A DNA stretch of 64,000 nt from Hymenobacter armeniacus (lineage in GTDB: Bacteria > Bacteroidota > Bacteroidia > Cytophagales > Hymenobacteraceae), in NCBI RefSeq assembly GCF_014699055.1, contig NZ_JACXAC010000003.1:248001-312000 (forward strand), written 5' to 3'. Below the pieces are notes generated by a model. It worked only from the letters and a program-made list of their open reading frames with translations, searched no databases and was not told where the DNA came from. This document shows, piece by piece, positions 43,632 through 53,671 of the stretch (position 1 is its first letter; each line of letters opens with the position of its first letter). A program made the translations under genes and the position numbers.

Positions 43632-46600
43632 TCAGCGCAGCAACCGCACCGTGGTGTCGAGACGCTGGCTGATGAGGTAGTCGCGGTACTGCTGGCGCAG
43701 GCGGGCCATGGCCTCGCGCTGCTCGTCGCGCTGAAACAGGCGCACTTTGTATTTTTCTTTCGGGGCCGTGCGGCGCAGGTTCACGTAGGTCAGCTTGCCG
43801 TTGTCGGATTGGCTGACCGGCTCCCCGTTCTGGATGCGCTCCACGCGTTTGTCGTTGTTGCCGAACAAGGCCTGCAGCGGTTTCAGGCCAACGAAGAGGT
43901 TGGTGGCGCCGTCGAGCCCGTAGTGTCCGCCGATTTCGAGGTTGCTCAGGTTGCTGTTCAGGCGCAGGCCGGGGATGATGAGCTGGCTCTGCGTCAGCAA
44001 AAACTCGCCGCTCACGGGTTCAAAATACAAGTGGCTGGTGCGTTCGGCTTTCATGAACTTCAGCGCTTCCATCAGCACTTCCACGTTCAGCAGCTCCAGG
44101 CCCTTGATGTCCGTTTTGAGGTAGCCGTCGGTGGCCGACAAGCTGGGCAAAAACCGCGCATTTAAGTCGGTGCGGATGTCGGCCACGCCCCGCACGCTGC
44201 CCCGCACGTTGTCGCCGCCCAGCACGTTGAGGCCCATGGCCGTGATGGTGCCGAACAGGGCCGGCAGGGCCACGTCCTGCAGGCGCATTTGCAGCTGCGT
44301 GGGGTGGTGGGCGCGGTTGGCGGTGCTGCGCATCGAGCCGCTCAGGCTGATGCGGCCGTCCAGCGCTTCCACCGAGCACTCGTCCAGCCGGGCCTGGCCT
44401 TCGAGCAGGTGGGCCAGCAGCCGAAACTTCCCCCCGCTGAGCGCGGCATAGTTCACGCGGTCGGCTTCCACGTGCAGCACCGCGCTCAGCACCCCGTTCG
44501 AGAGCAGGGAGCGGTTCTCCTTCGATTCGGCCCGCAGGGCGCGGCGCTCGGCCCGGCGCTCGGCCCGCGCCAGGGTCTGGGCGGTAAACACGGTGTCGGC
44601 CGAGGTGGTGAGGTTGGCGATGAGGCCCAGCAGGCGCGTCACGTCGAGGGTGGCGTAGCGCAGGGTCAGGTCGGCGTCGGCGGCCAGCAGGCGCAGGTTT
44701 TCTACCTGCGCCGTGGCGGTGGCCTCGCCCCGGCCGCCCTCCGGCGTCCGAAACCGGAGGTAGGGCAGGCGCAGCAGGGAGCCCGTTTTTATCAGCTTCA
44801 GGTTCACACTGCCCAGGCTTTCTTCTTCGGGCAGCTGCACGTGGTCGATGTCGAGGGTGAGGCGGCCGTTGGCGGCCAGCAACAGGTCGCGCAGGGCCGG
44901 CACGGCCACGCCCGCCGCCTTGCCCGCCGCCTTGCCCGGGCGGCGGGCGCGGGCGGCGGCGCGCGGCTCGGGCCGGGTGAAGCGCTCCACAAATTGCCGG
45001 TAGTTCAGGTGGGCAAAGTGCACGCCCAGCTCGTATTCCACGGGCGCCACGCGGTTGTCGGGGTCGGTGGGCCAGTGCACGTTGCCGCGCACTTCGCCGC
45101 CCCACACCCGGCCCGCCAACTGCTGCAGCTGCACCTGCCGGCCGTCGTGGCGCACGGTCACGGCCAGGTCGTAGAGGGTGTCGGAGGCCAGCAGCAGGCG
45201 CTGGCAGCGCAGGCTGGCATCCAGCAGCAGGCCCGGCGGAATCAGCTCGCTGCCCAGCGTGGCGGCCAGTTGGGCGCGGTTGCGCGGGGCGCGGCGCGGC
45301 TTGGGCAGGCTGGTGGGCGCGAAGCCCGGCCCCGCCGTGCGCGGCACCGGCCGCAGCAGCGTGCGCAAGCTGGCCACGCGCAATTCATCCACCGCAAACG
45401 AGCCTTTGATGCTGGCCGTGGCGTGCTGCCCAGTTAGGTAGTCGAGCAGGTACACGGTGGTGGCCGAGGCCTGAAACCGCATCCCGTTGAGCACGCCGGC
45501 GGCGTTGGAAAGCTGCCACAGGCTGTCCTGCAGCCCCACGTTCACGTCGAGCTGGGTGAGGTCGGCGCCGCGGGCGGGCAGCCAAAACGAGGCCCCGCGC
45601 AGGTTCACCGTGCCCCGCAGCGACATGTTCTTGCGCGGCTCCAGGTCCGGGCGGCCCGGCGGCGGGGGCAGCAGGCCGCGCACCTGCACGTCGAGGTCGG
45701 CCAGGCCGGCGCGGGCGCGCCAGCGGCCCGGCGACACCACCGCGGCCAGCTCCGGCAGCTCGGTGCGCCCCCGGAAGCGCCCGTTCACGTACGGCCGCTT
45801 GAAGTCGCGCAAGGTCATGGCCACGTCGAGGCGGCCGGCGCGGGAGTAAATCCGGCAACGCTTCAGGGTGAGCACCTGGGAGCGCACGTTGTGGCGGGGG
45901 CCGTTGTCGAGGGTGCCGGCCAGGTCCCAGCGCGTGATGTGGCGCCCCTCGCCGGGCCACTTTAGGCTAGCGGCCTGCAGGCCAAACTCCAGCACGTTGT
46001 GCGGCGTCACTTTGGGCCCGCTCAGCCCCGTGATGGTGTAGTGAATGTGCGCTTTGCTGGGGCTGCTGGCCCCGGCCAGGTAGGGCTCGAGGCGCGGCGG
46101 CAGGGCCGCGTGCAGCACGTCGGTGAGGGGCTGGTTGCCCACGAAGCGCAGGTTCATAAGGGCGCCTTCGGGGTGGTCGGGGGCCACGGTGTGGGTGCCG
46201 CTCACCCGAATGGTGTCGCCGTTGAGGGTGGCGCGGGTGCGGTAGAGCAGGCCCTGGCGGTTGGCAAACGTGTAGCGGTAGTGCACGGCCGCGTGCACCG
46301 GCTCGCGTTCAAACAAGGTGCCGGCCCGCGTGCGCAGGTAGCTCAGCTGCCCGTCCAGGGTGCCGGCCACCCGCAGCACGCCGCCCTGCAGCCGGGCCGA
46401 CAGGTGGGCCGCGTCGACCTGGGCGCCAAAGGCCGTGCGCAGGTAGCCATTCTGGGCGCTGAAGCGGAAATTCGACACCAGCAGCTCATCCAGCTCCAGG
46501 TTCACCAGCGGCGGCTTGCCGGTGCCGCGGCGCCGCTTGCCGCGCAGCCCCCAGGACCGGCCCAGCGAGTCGACCCGCTCCCGGAAGTCCACGTCGGTTA

Positions 46601-46946
46601 CGGCCAGGCGCTTCACCTGCAGTTGCCCGCGCAGCAGCCGCAGCAGCTCCACGCGCAGGTCGGCGCGGGCAATGCGCAGCACGGGCATGCGCCGGCCGTA
46701 AGACGTATCGGTGAGGGCAATGTGCTGAATGGACGCCGTGAGGTGCGGAAAGTCGCGCCACGGCGACAGTTCCACCGTGAAGGGCTCCAGCACCAGCTCC
46801 GAATTGCGGGTGAGGGCCCGGCGCACTTTTTGGGCCACCAGCCGGCGGCCATAGTCGCTGCCCAGCAGCCACACGGCCGCCACTCCCCCCAGCACGCACA
46901 GCAGAAGCACTGCCGCTACCACGCGCCGGAAGGAAAATGATTTCAT
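43632..46946 (-). CDS. AsmA family protein
   Basis: A 1,104-residue envelope protein with one N-terminal transmembrane helix (RRVVAAVLLLCVLGGVAAVWLLG), a chorein-like N-terminal AsmA segment (LVLEPFTVELSPWRDFPHLTAS) and a repetitive beta-rich body ending in an AsmA C-terminal region. AsmA-like proteins are thought to form bridges moving phospholipids between membranes. The start at 46946 precedes the membrane helix; a longer frame is not supported. TACTTTGG lies about 50 nt upstream. Confidence 0.88.
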   Translation of the reverse strand: MKSFSFRRVVAAVLLLCVLGGVAAVWLLGSDYGRRLVAQKVRRALTRNSELVLEPFTVELSPWRDFPHLTASIQHIALTDTSYGRRMPVLRIARADLRVELLRLLRGQLQVKRLAVTDVDFRERVDSLGRSWGLRGKRRRGTGKPPLVNLELDELLVSNFRFSAQNGYLRTAFGAQVDAAHLSARLQGGVLRVAGTLDGQLSYLRTRAGTLFEREPVHAAVHYRYTFANRQGLLYRTRATLNGDTIRVSGTHTVAPDHPEGALMNLRFVGNQPLTDVLHAALPPRLEPYLAGASSPSKAHIHYTITGLSGPKVTPHNVLEFGLQAASLKWPGEGRHITRWDLAGTLDNGPRHNVRSQVLTLKRCRIYSRAGRLDVAMTLRDFKRPYVNGRFRGRTELPELAAVVSPGRWRARAGLADLDVQVRGLLPPPPGRPDLEPRKNMSLRGTVNLRGASFWLPARGADLTQLDVNVGLQDSLWQLSNAAGVLNGMRFQASATTVYLLDYLTGQHATASIKGSFAVDELRVASLRTLLRPVPRTAGPGFAPTSLPKPRRAPRNRAQLAATLGSELIPPGLLLDASLRCQRLLLASDTLYDLAVTVRHDGRQVQLQQLAGRVWGGEVRGNVHWPTDPDNRVAPVEYELGVHFAHLNYRQFVERFTRPEPRAAARARRPGKAAGKAAGVAVPALRDLLLAANGRLTLDIDHVQLPEEESLGSVNLKLIKTGSLLRLPYLRFRTPEGGRGEATATAQVENLRLLAADADLTLRYATLDVTRLLGLIANLTTSADTVFTAQTLARAERRAERRALRAESKENRSLLSNGVLSAVLHVEADRVNYAALSGGKFRLLAHLLEGQARLDECSVEALDGRISLSGSMRSTANRAHHPTQLQMRLQDVALPALFGTITAMGLNVLGGDNVRGSVRGVADIRTDLNARFLPSLSATDGYLKTDIKGLELLNVEVLMEALKFMKAERTSHLYFEPVSGEFLLTQSQLIIPGLRLNSNLSNLEIGGHYGLDGATNLFVGLKPLQALFGNNDKRVERIQNGEPVSQSDNGKLTYVNLRRTAPKEKYKVRLFQRDEQREAMARLRQQYRDYLISQRLDTTVRLLR

Positions 46947-46996
46947 AAGAGCCGTATTTGCCGTTGCTGCCGCCGAACTGGCCGCACACCGTTCGG

Positions 46997-47004
46997 CCAA
47001 AGTA
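46997..47004 (-). promoter_or_regulatory. -7 promoter box of the AsmA gene
   Basis: TACTTTGG on the minus strand, 50 nt before the ATG at 46946. The surrounding gap 46947-47257 holds no gene. Confidence 0.4.
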
Positions 47005-47257
47005 GCCCAAATACGGGAAAAGCGCCGCCGTGAAGGCGTTTCAACCGGCAAAGAGGCCAGAAATTTCGTCCCGCCGCCTATTCACGGCTCGCCCAATGCA
47101 CTTGGCTGCTTCCTAAGAATTGCCTAGCTTACCGGCCCCATTGCGCCGCTGCCGAACGGCGTACCCGCGTGACCGGACGAGAGGGCCGCAGCGGACGCAA
47201 AAAAACAGGACGTTCTTGTGCCACCGCACCGGCTTCTAAGACTTTTTTTGTACGTCT

Positions 47258-48712
47258 TTAAGCCGCCACCGGCAAGGTGAATAAGAAGCGGCTGCCTTTA
47301 TTCGGCTGGCTTTCAACCCATAAGGTGCCGCCTTGCGCAGTAATGAATTCGCGGGATATGCTCAGCCCCAGCCCGGAGCTGCTGCCCGTGGCCGTGCGCC
47401 CCGGCACCCCCGCAAACCGCTGAAAAATGCGCTTGTGGTACTCGGCCGGAATGCCGGGGCCGCAGTCTTCCACGCTCACGCGCACCATTTCGCCCCAGGG
47501 CATCACCCGCACCACCAGCGGGGCCGCCGTGGGCGAATACCGGATGGCGTTTGAGAGCAGGTTGATGAGCACCCAGGTGGTTTTTTCCATGTCGCCCTGC
47601 ACCTCGGGCAGCGCGTCGGCCACCTGCACGTCGAGCCGCAACTGCTTGTCGGTGAGCTGCGGATGCACGGTTTGGGTGGCGTAGCCGATGACGTCGGCCA
47701 GGCGCATGCGCTGCACGTCGAGCTTGATGCCGGCCCCGGCGTCGAGGCGGGCCACGTCGATGAGCTGACCCACCATGTTGAGCAGGCGCTGGGTTTCCTC
47801 GCCAATGCCGGTGGCCAGGCGCTGGCGCTCGGCGGCGTCGGTGCGCTCGTTTTGCAGCAGCATCAGGCTGAGCTTGATGCTGGCCAGGGGCGTCTTGAGC
47901 TCGTGCGAAATGGTGGCCAGGAAGCCGGATTTCACTTCGTCGAGCTTTTTGAAATCGGACACGTTGCGCAAGCAGAAGATGTGGCCGCCGGGCACTGGCT
48001 TGCCCGTGGTGCCGTCCGTCATTTCGATGGGGCTGATGCTGAGCTGATAGTGCGGCGACTCGCCCTTGTGCGGAAAGGTGAACACGGGGTCGGGCTCGGC
48101 GTCGCCGGCCAGGTTGTGGGCGGCCAGCGGGGCCAGCAGCTCGCGCAGTAGCTCGTTGGTTTCGGCCAGCCGGTCGGCCGATTGGCCTTCCAGCTCGGCC
48201 GCGCGCAGGCCCAGCAGGTCGCAGGCCACGGGGTTGGCCAGAATGATGGTGCGGTGCTCATCAAGCAGCAGCAGGCCCTCGTCGAGGCTGCGCACCAGGC
48301 TGTCCATGCGGTTGCGCTCGGCGAAGAGGGCGGCCAGCGTGGCGCGGCGCTCGTTCTGGGCCTGGCTGAGCACCCGGTTCACGGCGGTGGCCACGGAGCC
48401 CACCTCGTCGCGCCGGCCCACGCCCACGCGGGTGGCGGGGCCGGGGCCGGCCACGCGCTCCACGTCGGAAGTGAGGCGGCGCAGCGGGCGCACCACAATG
48501 CGCGGCAGCCGCACCATCATCACCACGCCCACGGCCGTGCCGGCCGCCAGAAACGCCAGCACCGTGGAGCGGGCCAGGTTGAAATCGGCCTGCTCGATGC
48601 CGTGGGCGCCGTGCTCGAGGTAGCTGATGGTGAGAAAGGCGTAGCCGCCCAGCCCCAGCAGCAGCAGCAGGAGCACAAAGACGCTAAGGCGAATTTTGAG
48701 TTTAAGGGACAT
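47258..48712 (-). CDS. Membrane sensor histidine kinase (HAMP-PAS)
   Basis: A 484-residue kinase: two N-terminal helices (about 9-31 and 50-70) with a short periplasmic loop, HAMP (RRLTSDVERVAGPGPATRVG), PAS (SLDEGLLLLDEHRTIILAN), HisKA with phospho-His in ATISHELKTPLASIKL, and HATPase (LINLLSNAIRYSP, VEDCGPGIP, GLGLSISREFI). No receiver. The sigma-54 response regulator at 52260 is the nearest candidate partner on the same strand, separated by a gene on the other strand. The start at 48712 gives the membrane anchor. Confidence 0.92.
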   Translation of the reverse strand: MSLKLKIRLSVFVLLLLLLGLGGYAFLTISYLEHGAHGIEQADFNLARSTVLAFLAAGTAVGVVMMVRLPRIVVRPLRRLTSDVERVAGPGPATRVGVGRRDEVGSVATAVNRVLSQAQNERRATLAALFAERNRMDSLVRSLDEGLLLLDEHRTIILANPVACDLLGLRAAELEGQSADRLAETNELLRELLAPLAAHNLAGDAEPDPVFTFPHKGESPHYQLSISPIEMTDGTTGKPVPGGHIFCLRNVSDFKKLDEVKSGFLATISHELKTPLASIKLSLMLLQNERTDAAERQRLATGIGEETQRLLNMVGQLIDVARLDAGAGIKLDVQRMRLADVIGYATQTVHPQLTDKQLRLDVQVADALPEVQGDMEKTTWVLINLLSNAIRYSPTAAPLVVRVMPWGEMVRVSVEDCGPGIPAEYHKRIFQRFAGVPGRTATGSSSGLGLSISREFITAQGGTLWVESQPNKGSRFLFTLPVAA

Positions 48713-49009
48713 GAGCAAGCAGCTGGAATCAAAAAGCCCGCGCAAAAGCGCGGCGGCCAGCCCGGCCGCGAAGCTAGCGCCGGCGTGGGCCCGCACCAGC
48801 AATGGCTTCGCGCCGGCCACGGCCGCCGGGCAGGAAGAGTGCCCGCAAACGATAAATAGCACCACGGCTAAAAATATTACAGTTGGTTATCTCTGCTTGG
48901 GGTTTGACCTTTGTCGAACTGCCGGGCCTGCTCCGACGTGGGCGCTAGCTGGGAGTTGCCCGCGCCGCAGGCTGCCGGCACCACACGCGGCGTATTCCAC
49001 GTTCTGGCC

Positions 49010-52000
49010 ATGAAAACAACCCCTTCTGCCGTTGCTGCCGAGTGGGCCGCCCGCGTGGAGCAAGAGCGCGCCGGCCGCGCGCAAGCCGAGGCCGCGCTGG
49101 CCGACGCGCAGGCCCGCGTGGCCGTCCTGGAGCAGCAGCTCGCCGCCTCGGCGGCGCGCGAGCCAACCGGGGCCACGCTGCCGCACCTGCCCCGCCACAA
49201 CCCCAATCCGCTGATGCAGGTGACCGCCACCGGCGAGCTGGTGTATGCCAACCCCGCCGCGGCCCCCGTGCTGCAGGCCCTGGCCGCGGAGGCGCCGGCC
49301 ACCTTGCCGCAGCGCCTGCTGGCGCTGGTGCAAGATGCCCTGCTGCCTGCCGAGCACCGCCAGCAAACGCTGGCCTTGGCCGGGCGCCACTTCCAGTTCA
49401 CGGCCGTGGCCGTGCCGGAGCTGCCCTACGCCTCGCTTTACTTCACCGACGTGACCGAGCGCTACCTGGCCGAGCAGCAGCTCCTCGCGCAGCGGGCTTT
49501 CTACGAAGGCGTGCTGGAGCAGGTGCCTTCGGCCGTGGCCGTGTTCGACGCCGAGCACCGCTACCTGTTTGTGAACCCCGCCGTGGAGCCCGACCCCGCC
49601 ACGCGCGCCTGGATGCTGGGCCGCACCAGCGCCGAGGCCTGCGCCCACCGGCAGCGGCCGGCGGCCGTCAGCCTGCGCCGCGACGCGGCCTTTGCCAATG
49701 CCCTGCGCACCCAGCAGGAGCAAGCCTGGGAGGAAACCCGTCCCGGCCCCGACGGGCCCGTGCACCTGCTGCTGCGCTACCGGCCGGTGCGCCTAGCCGA
49801 CGGCTCGGTCCGGGTCATCAGCTCCGGCGTCGACATTACGGCGCGCTCGCAAGCCGAAGAAATGCTCTCGCGGCAGCAGGCCTTCTACGAGTCCATCCTG
49901 AACCTGCTGCCCGTCGACGTGGCCGTGTTCGACGCCGAGCACCGGTTCTTGTTCGTCAATCCGGCTTCGATTTCGGACCCCGCCGTGCGCCGGCAAGTCA
50001 TCGGCCTGACCAACGACGAATACTTCGCCCTGCGCAAAACGCAGCAGCCCGAGGGCATCCGCCAGCAGCGGGAACAGTACTTCGACCTGGCCGTGCGCAC
50101 CCGCACCGACGTGACCTGGGAAGAAATGCGCCTCGACAAAAAGCAGCGCCCGCAGCTCATGCTCCGCCACCTGCGGCCTGTGTTTGAGGCCGACGGCACC
50201 CTGCGCGTGGTGGTGGGGTCGGGCATCGACATTACGGCCCGCTACAACGCCGAGAAGCTGCAACAGGACGTGCAGGTGATGCTGCGGGCCCAGGAAACCT
50301 TCGTGCGTCAGATTATCGACGCCCTGCCCAACGTCATCTACATGAGCGACCCCGACGGCAGTGTGTCCTTCGGCAACGAGGCTTTCCGGACCCTGTCGGC
50401 CCAAACCAAACGCCAGCAAGCGCCGGGCGGCAGCCCCGCAATGGCCGAAGAAGCGCGCCAGCTGCAGGAACTCACCGCCCTGGTGCGCACCACCCGGCAG
50501 CCCCAGGCCCGGGAACTGCCCTGCACCCTCGACAACGGCGAAACGCGCTTTTTTCAGATGGAAAAGCGACCCCTGCAGCGCCCCGGCGGGCAGCTCGGGG
50601 TGCTCAGCATCGGCACCGACGTCACGGCCGTGAAACAGGCCCGCCAGGAGCTGGAGCGCCGCGAAAAGCAATACCACGACCTGGTGTACTACTCGCAGGC
50701 CCTCATCTGCACCCACGACCTGCACGGCAAGGTGCTGTCCGTAAATCCGGCCGTTGAGCGGCTGCTGGGCCGGCCCGCCGATGAGCTGGTGGGCCGCTAC
50801 CTGTACGACGTCGTGCTCCCGGAAAGCCGCGCCGAACTGCAGGCTTACTTCGATGGCGACACGACCCTGCAAATCCAGGAGCGTACCCTGGGGGTGCTCA
50901 CCCGGTCCGGCGAGCGCCGCCACGTGCACTGCTATTCCTACCCCGTGCTGGAAGCCGGCGAACCCCCCTACGTGGTGGCGTCGGGCTACGACGTGACCCC
51001 GGCCGTGCAGGCCGAGCAGGCCCTGCAGCAGGCCAAGCGCGAGGCCGAGGAAAATGCCCAGGCCAAAGAAGCCTTCCTGGCCCGCATGAGCCACGAAATC
51101 CGGACGCCCCTCAACGGGGTGCTGGGCATGGCCGCCCTGTTGCAGAAAACGTCGCTCACCGACCCGCAGCGCGAGTACCTCACCACCATGCAGCACGCCG
51201 GCCAGCACCTGCTGGCCCTGCTGAACGACGTGCTCGACATGGCCAAAATCACCACGCGCAACCTGGAGCTCAACCACGCTCCCTTCGACCTGGCCGTGGC
51301 CCTGCAGGGCGCCGGGCAAACCGTGGCCGCCCTGGTGGCCGAAAAAGGCCTGCTCCTCGAAATAGCGTTGCCGGTGCCCACGGCGCCCCGCTTGCTGGGC
51401 GATGCCTACCGCCTGCACCAAGTGCTGCTCAACCTGCTTTCGAACGCCATCAAGTTCACCGAGCGCGGCAGTGTGCGGCTGGGCGCGGAGGTGCTGCACG
51501 AAACCGGTCAGGAACTGCTGCTCAAGTTCTGGGTGCAGGACACGGGCATCGGCATCGCCCCCGAGCAGCAGGCCCACATCTTCGACGCGTTTGCCCAGGC
51601 CAGCGCCGAAACCAGCCTGCGCTTTGGCGGCACCGGGCTGGGCCTGGCCATCAGCCGGCAGCTGGTGGAGCAGATGGGCGGCAGCCTGCAGCTCTACAGC
51701 GAGCCCGGCCTGGGCACCACGTTTTCTTTCCAATTGGTGCTGCCCCGCGTGGCCGACGCCCCGGCCACGCAAACGCCCACGCCCGCCGAAGTGTCGTACG
51801 AGGGCCTGCGCGGCCTGCGCGTGCTGCTGGCCGAAGACAACCCCGTGAACCAACGCATTGCCGTGGCCGTGCTGGAGTATTGGGGCGTGCAGGTGCTAGC
51901 CGTCAGCAACGGCCTCGACGCGCTGGCCCAACTGCTGCAGCAGCCCTTCGATGCCGTGCTGCTCGACATCCGCATGCCGGGGCTGAGCGGGCTGCAGGTC

Positions 52001-52219
52001 ACGACTGCTTTTCGTCGGCACCCCGACCCGGCCCGCGCCAACGTGCCCATCATCGCCCTCACCGCCAATGCCTTCGAAGCCGACCGCGCCGCCTACCTGG
52101 CCGCCGGCATGAACGCCTGCCTCACCAAGCCCTACGAGGAAGCCGCCCTCTGCCAGCTGCTGCTCGAATTGACGAAAGCACCCCCCGGGTTGACCGCGCC
52201 GGGCGCTCTGCCCGCTTGA
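49010..52219 (+). CDS. Hybrid histidine kinase with PAS repeats and receiver domain
   Basis: A 1,069-residue soluble kinase. A coiled N-terminus (residues 1-55), about five PAS-like segments with two near-duplicate ones (FYEGVLEQVPSAVAVFDAEH and FYESILNLLPVDVAVFDAEH), HisKA (LARMSHEIRTPLNGVLGMA), HATPase (LLNLLSNAIKFTERG, DTGIGIAP, GTGLGLAIS), and a C-terminal receiver (VLLAEDNPVNQ, phospho-Asp in AVLLDIRMPG). Intramolecular phosphorelay is expected. It lies between the membrane kinase and the NtrC-type regulator, in opposite orientation to both. Start chosen at the first ATG before the coiled region. Confidence 0.92.
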   Translation: MKTTPSAVAAEWAARVEQERAGRAQAEAALADAQARVAVLEQQLAASAAREPTGATLPHLPRHNPNPLMQVTATGELVYANPAAAPVLQALAAEAPATLPQRLLALVQDALLPAEHRQQTLALAGRHFQFTAVAVPELPYASLYFTDVTERYLAEQQLLAQRAFYEGVLEQVPSAVAVFDAEHRYLFVNPAVEPDPATRAWMLGRTSAEACAHRQRPAAVSLRRDAAFANALRTQQEQAWEETRPGPDGPVHLLLRYRPVRLADGSVRVISSGVDITARSQAEEMLSRQQAFYESILNLLPVDVAVFDAEHRFLFVNPASISDPAVRRQVIGLTNDEYFALRKTQQPEGIRQQREQYFDLAVRTRTDVTWEEMRLDKKQRPQLMLRHLRPVFEADGTLRVVVGSGIDITARYNAEKLQQDVQVMLRAQETFVRQIIDALPNVIYMSDPDGSVSFGNEAFRTLSAQTKRQQAPGGSPAMAEEARQLQELTALVRTTRQPQARELPCTLDNGETRFFQMEKRPLQRPGGQLGVLSIGTDVTAVKQARQELERREKQYHDLVYYSQALICTHDLHGKVLSVNPAVERLLGRPADELVGRYLYDVVLPESRAELQAYFDGDTTLQIQERTLGVLTRSGERRHVHCYSYPVLEAGEPPYVVASGYDVTPAVQAEQALQQAKREAEENAQAKEAFLARMSHEIRTPLNGVLGMAALLQKTSLTDPQREYLTTMQHAGQHLLALLNDVLDMAKITTRNLELNHAPFDLAVALQGAGQTVAALVAEKGLLLEIALPVPTAPRLLGDAYRLHQVLLNLLSNAIKFTERGSVRLGAEVLHETGQELLLKFWVQDTGIGIAPEQQAHIFDAFAQASAETSLRFGGTGLGLAISRQLVEQMGGSLQLYSEPGLGTTFSFQLVLPRVADAPATQTPTPAEVSYEGLRGLRVLLAEDNPVNQRIAVAVLEYWGVQVLAVSNGLDALAQLLQQPFDAVLLDIRMPGLSGLQVTTAFRRHPDPARANVPIIALTANAFEADRAAYLAAGMNACLTKPYEEAALCQLLLELTKAPPGLTAPGALPA

Positions 52220-52259
52220 AGCAAGCACCGCGAGAGCACCCACGACCACCGGCCTGCCG

Positions 52260-53624
52260 TCACCCGTCCAGCCCGTACTCCTGCAGCTTGCGGTAGAGCG
52301 TGGTGAGGCCGATGCCCAGGCGCTTGGCTACGTCGGGCTTGTTGCCGTCCAGCTCGCGCATCAGTTTCTCGATGTGGCGGGCTTCCAGCGCCCGCAGGCT
52401 GTCGTCGGCCGCGTCGGCGCCGGGGCGGGCGGCCCGGCCCAGGGCGTGAAACTCATCGGGCAGGAAATCGCCCGTCAAGGGTTCGCCGCTCGGGGCCAGG
52501 ATGGCGGCGCGCTCCAGCACGTTTTTCAGCTCGCGCACATTGCCGGGCCAGGGGTAGCGCTGCAGCAGGGCCAGGCACTCGGGCTCCAGGCCGGGCAGGC
52601 GCTTGCTGAGGCGGGCGGCGAAGTAGTGCAGAAAGTGCTGGGCCAGCGGGGGCACGTCGGTGGGCCGGTCCTTGAGGGCCGGAATGCGGATGGTGAACAC
52701 CGAGAGGCGGTAATAGAGGTCGGGGCGGAAGCGGCCTTCGTCGGCTTCGAGCTTGAGGTTGCGGTTGGTGGCGGCCACCAGGCGAATGTTGACCTTGGTG
52801 GGCTTGGTGTCGCCAAGCTTGGTGAAGGTCTGGCTTTCGAGCACGCGCAGGAACTTGGCCTGCACGTTGAGCTCCAATTCGCCGATTTCGTCCAGAAAGA
52901 GGGTGCCGCCGTTGGCTTCTTCCAGCAGGCCCTTCTTGTCGGTGAGCGCGCCGGTGAAGGCCCCTTTCTTGTAGCCAAACAGCTCCGATTCGAGCAAATC
53001 TTTGGGAAAGGCGCTGCAATTGACGGCCACGAAGGCCTTGCCCCGCCGCCCGCTGGCCTGGTGGATGGCCTGGGCAAAAAGCTCCTTGCCGCTGCCGGTG
53101 GGCCCTTCCAGCAGCACGGTGCTGTCGGTGGGCGCCACTTGCTGGGCCAGGCGCTGCACCCGCTTCAGCTCGGCCGACTCGCCTATCATGGACTCGAAGC
53201 GGTACTGCTCGCCCACGCGGCGCTCCAACTCGGCCACGCGCTGGCGGAGGCGGGCTTTTTCGGCGGCGCGCTCCACCACCACCACCAGCTGCTGCTCAAA
53301 ATCGCCCTTGGTGAGGTAGTCGAAGGCGCCGAGCTTCATGGCCTTCACGCCGTCGGGGATAGTGCCGAAGGCGGTGAGCAGCACCACTTCGGCATCGGGG
53401 GCGGCGGCTTTGTAGCGGGGCAGCAGGTCCACGCCGTGGCCGTCGGGCAGCTTCACGTCGGAGAGCACCAGCAGCACGTCGGCGGCGTGTTGCTGAAGCA
53501 ACTCCAGGCCGCGGCGGGCGTCGGGGGCTTGCAGCACGGTGTAGCCTTCCAGCTCCAGCACCTGGGCCAGCAGCTGGCGCAAGCGCGCTTCGTCGTCGAT
53601 GATGAGCAGGGTACCGGTGGGCAT
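52260..53624 (-). CDS. Sigma-54-dependent response regulator (NtrC family)
   Basis: A 454-residue activator: receiver domain with acidic pocket IIDDE and phospho-Asp in LVLSDVKLPDG, AAA+ domain with Walker A EGPTGSGKELF, the sigma-54 contact motif ESELFGYKKGAFTGA, Walker B GTLFLDEIGE, and a C-terminal Fis-type helix-turn-helix (KPDVAKRLGIGLTTLYRKLQ). Drives sigma-54 promoters in response to a kinase, likely one of the two flanking kinases. Its start lies 47 nt from the divergent ATPase gene. Confidence 0.96.
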   Translation of the reverse strand: MPTGTLLIIDDEARLRQLLAQVLELEGYTVLQAPDARRGLELLQQHAADVLLVLSDVKLPDGHGVDLLPRYKAAAPDAEVVLLTAFGTIPDGVKAMKLGAFDYLTKGDFEQQLVVVVERAAEKARLRQRVAELERRVGEQYRFESMIGESAELKRVQRLAQQVAPTDSTVLLEGPTGSGKELFAQAIHQASGRRGKAFVAVNCSAFPKDLLESELFGYKKGAFTGALTDKKGLLEEANGGTLFLDEIGELELNVQAKFLRVLESQTFTKLGDTKPTKVNIRLVAATNRNLKLEADEGRFRPDLYYRLSVFTIRIPALKDRPTDVPPLAQHFLHYFAARLSKRLPGLEPECLALLQRYPWPGNVRELKNVLERAAILAPSGEPLTGDFLPDEFHALGRAARPGADAADDSLRALEARHIEKLMRELDGNKPDVAKRLGIGLTTLYRKLQEYGLDG

Positions 53625-53660
53625 TTTTGGGAGGATTGGCCGAATGGGGCCGCAATTACG

Positions 53661-53668
53661 TAGTTTTG
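53661..53668 (+). promoter_or_regulatory. -7 promoter box of the ATPase-nuclease pair
   Basis: TAGTTTTG, exact TAnnTTTG, ends 3 nt before the ATG at 53672. The mRNA should be leaderless. Confidence 0.55.
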
Positions 53669-53671
53669 GCT

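Noticed and set aside
49793..51853. 686-residue minus-strand open frame opposite the hybrid kinase
   Set aside because: Shadow frame with biased composition and no domain.
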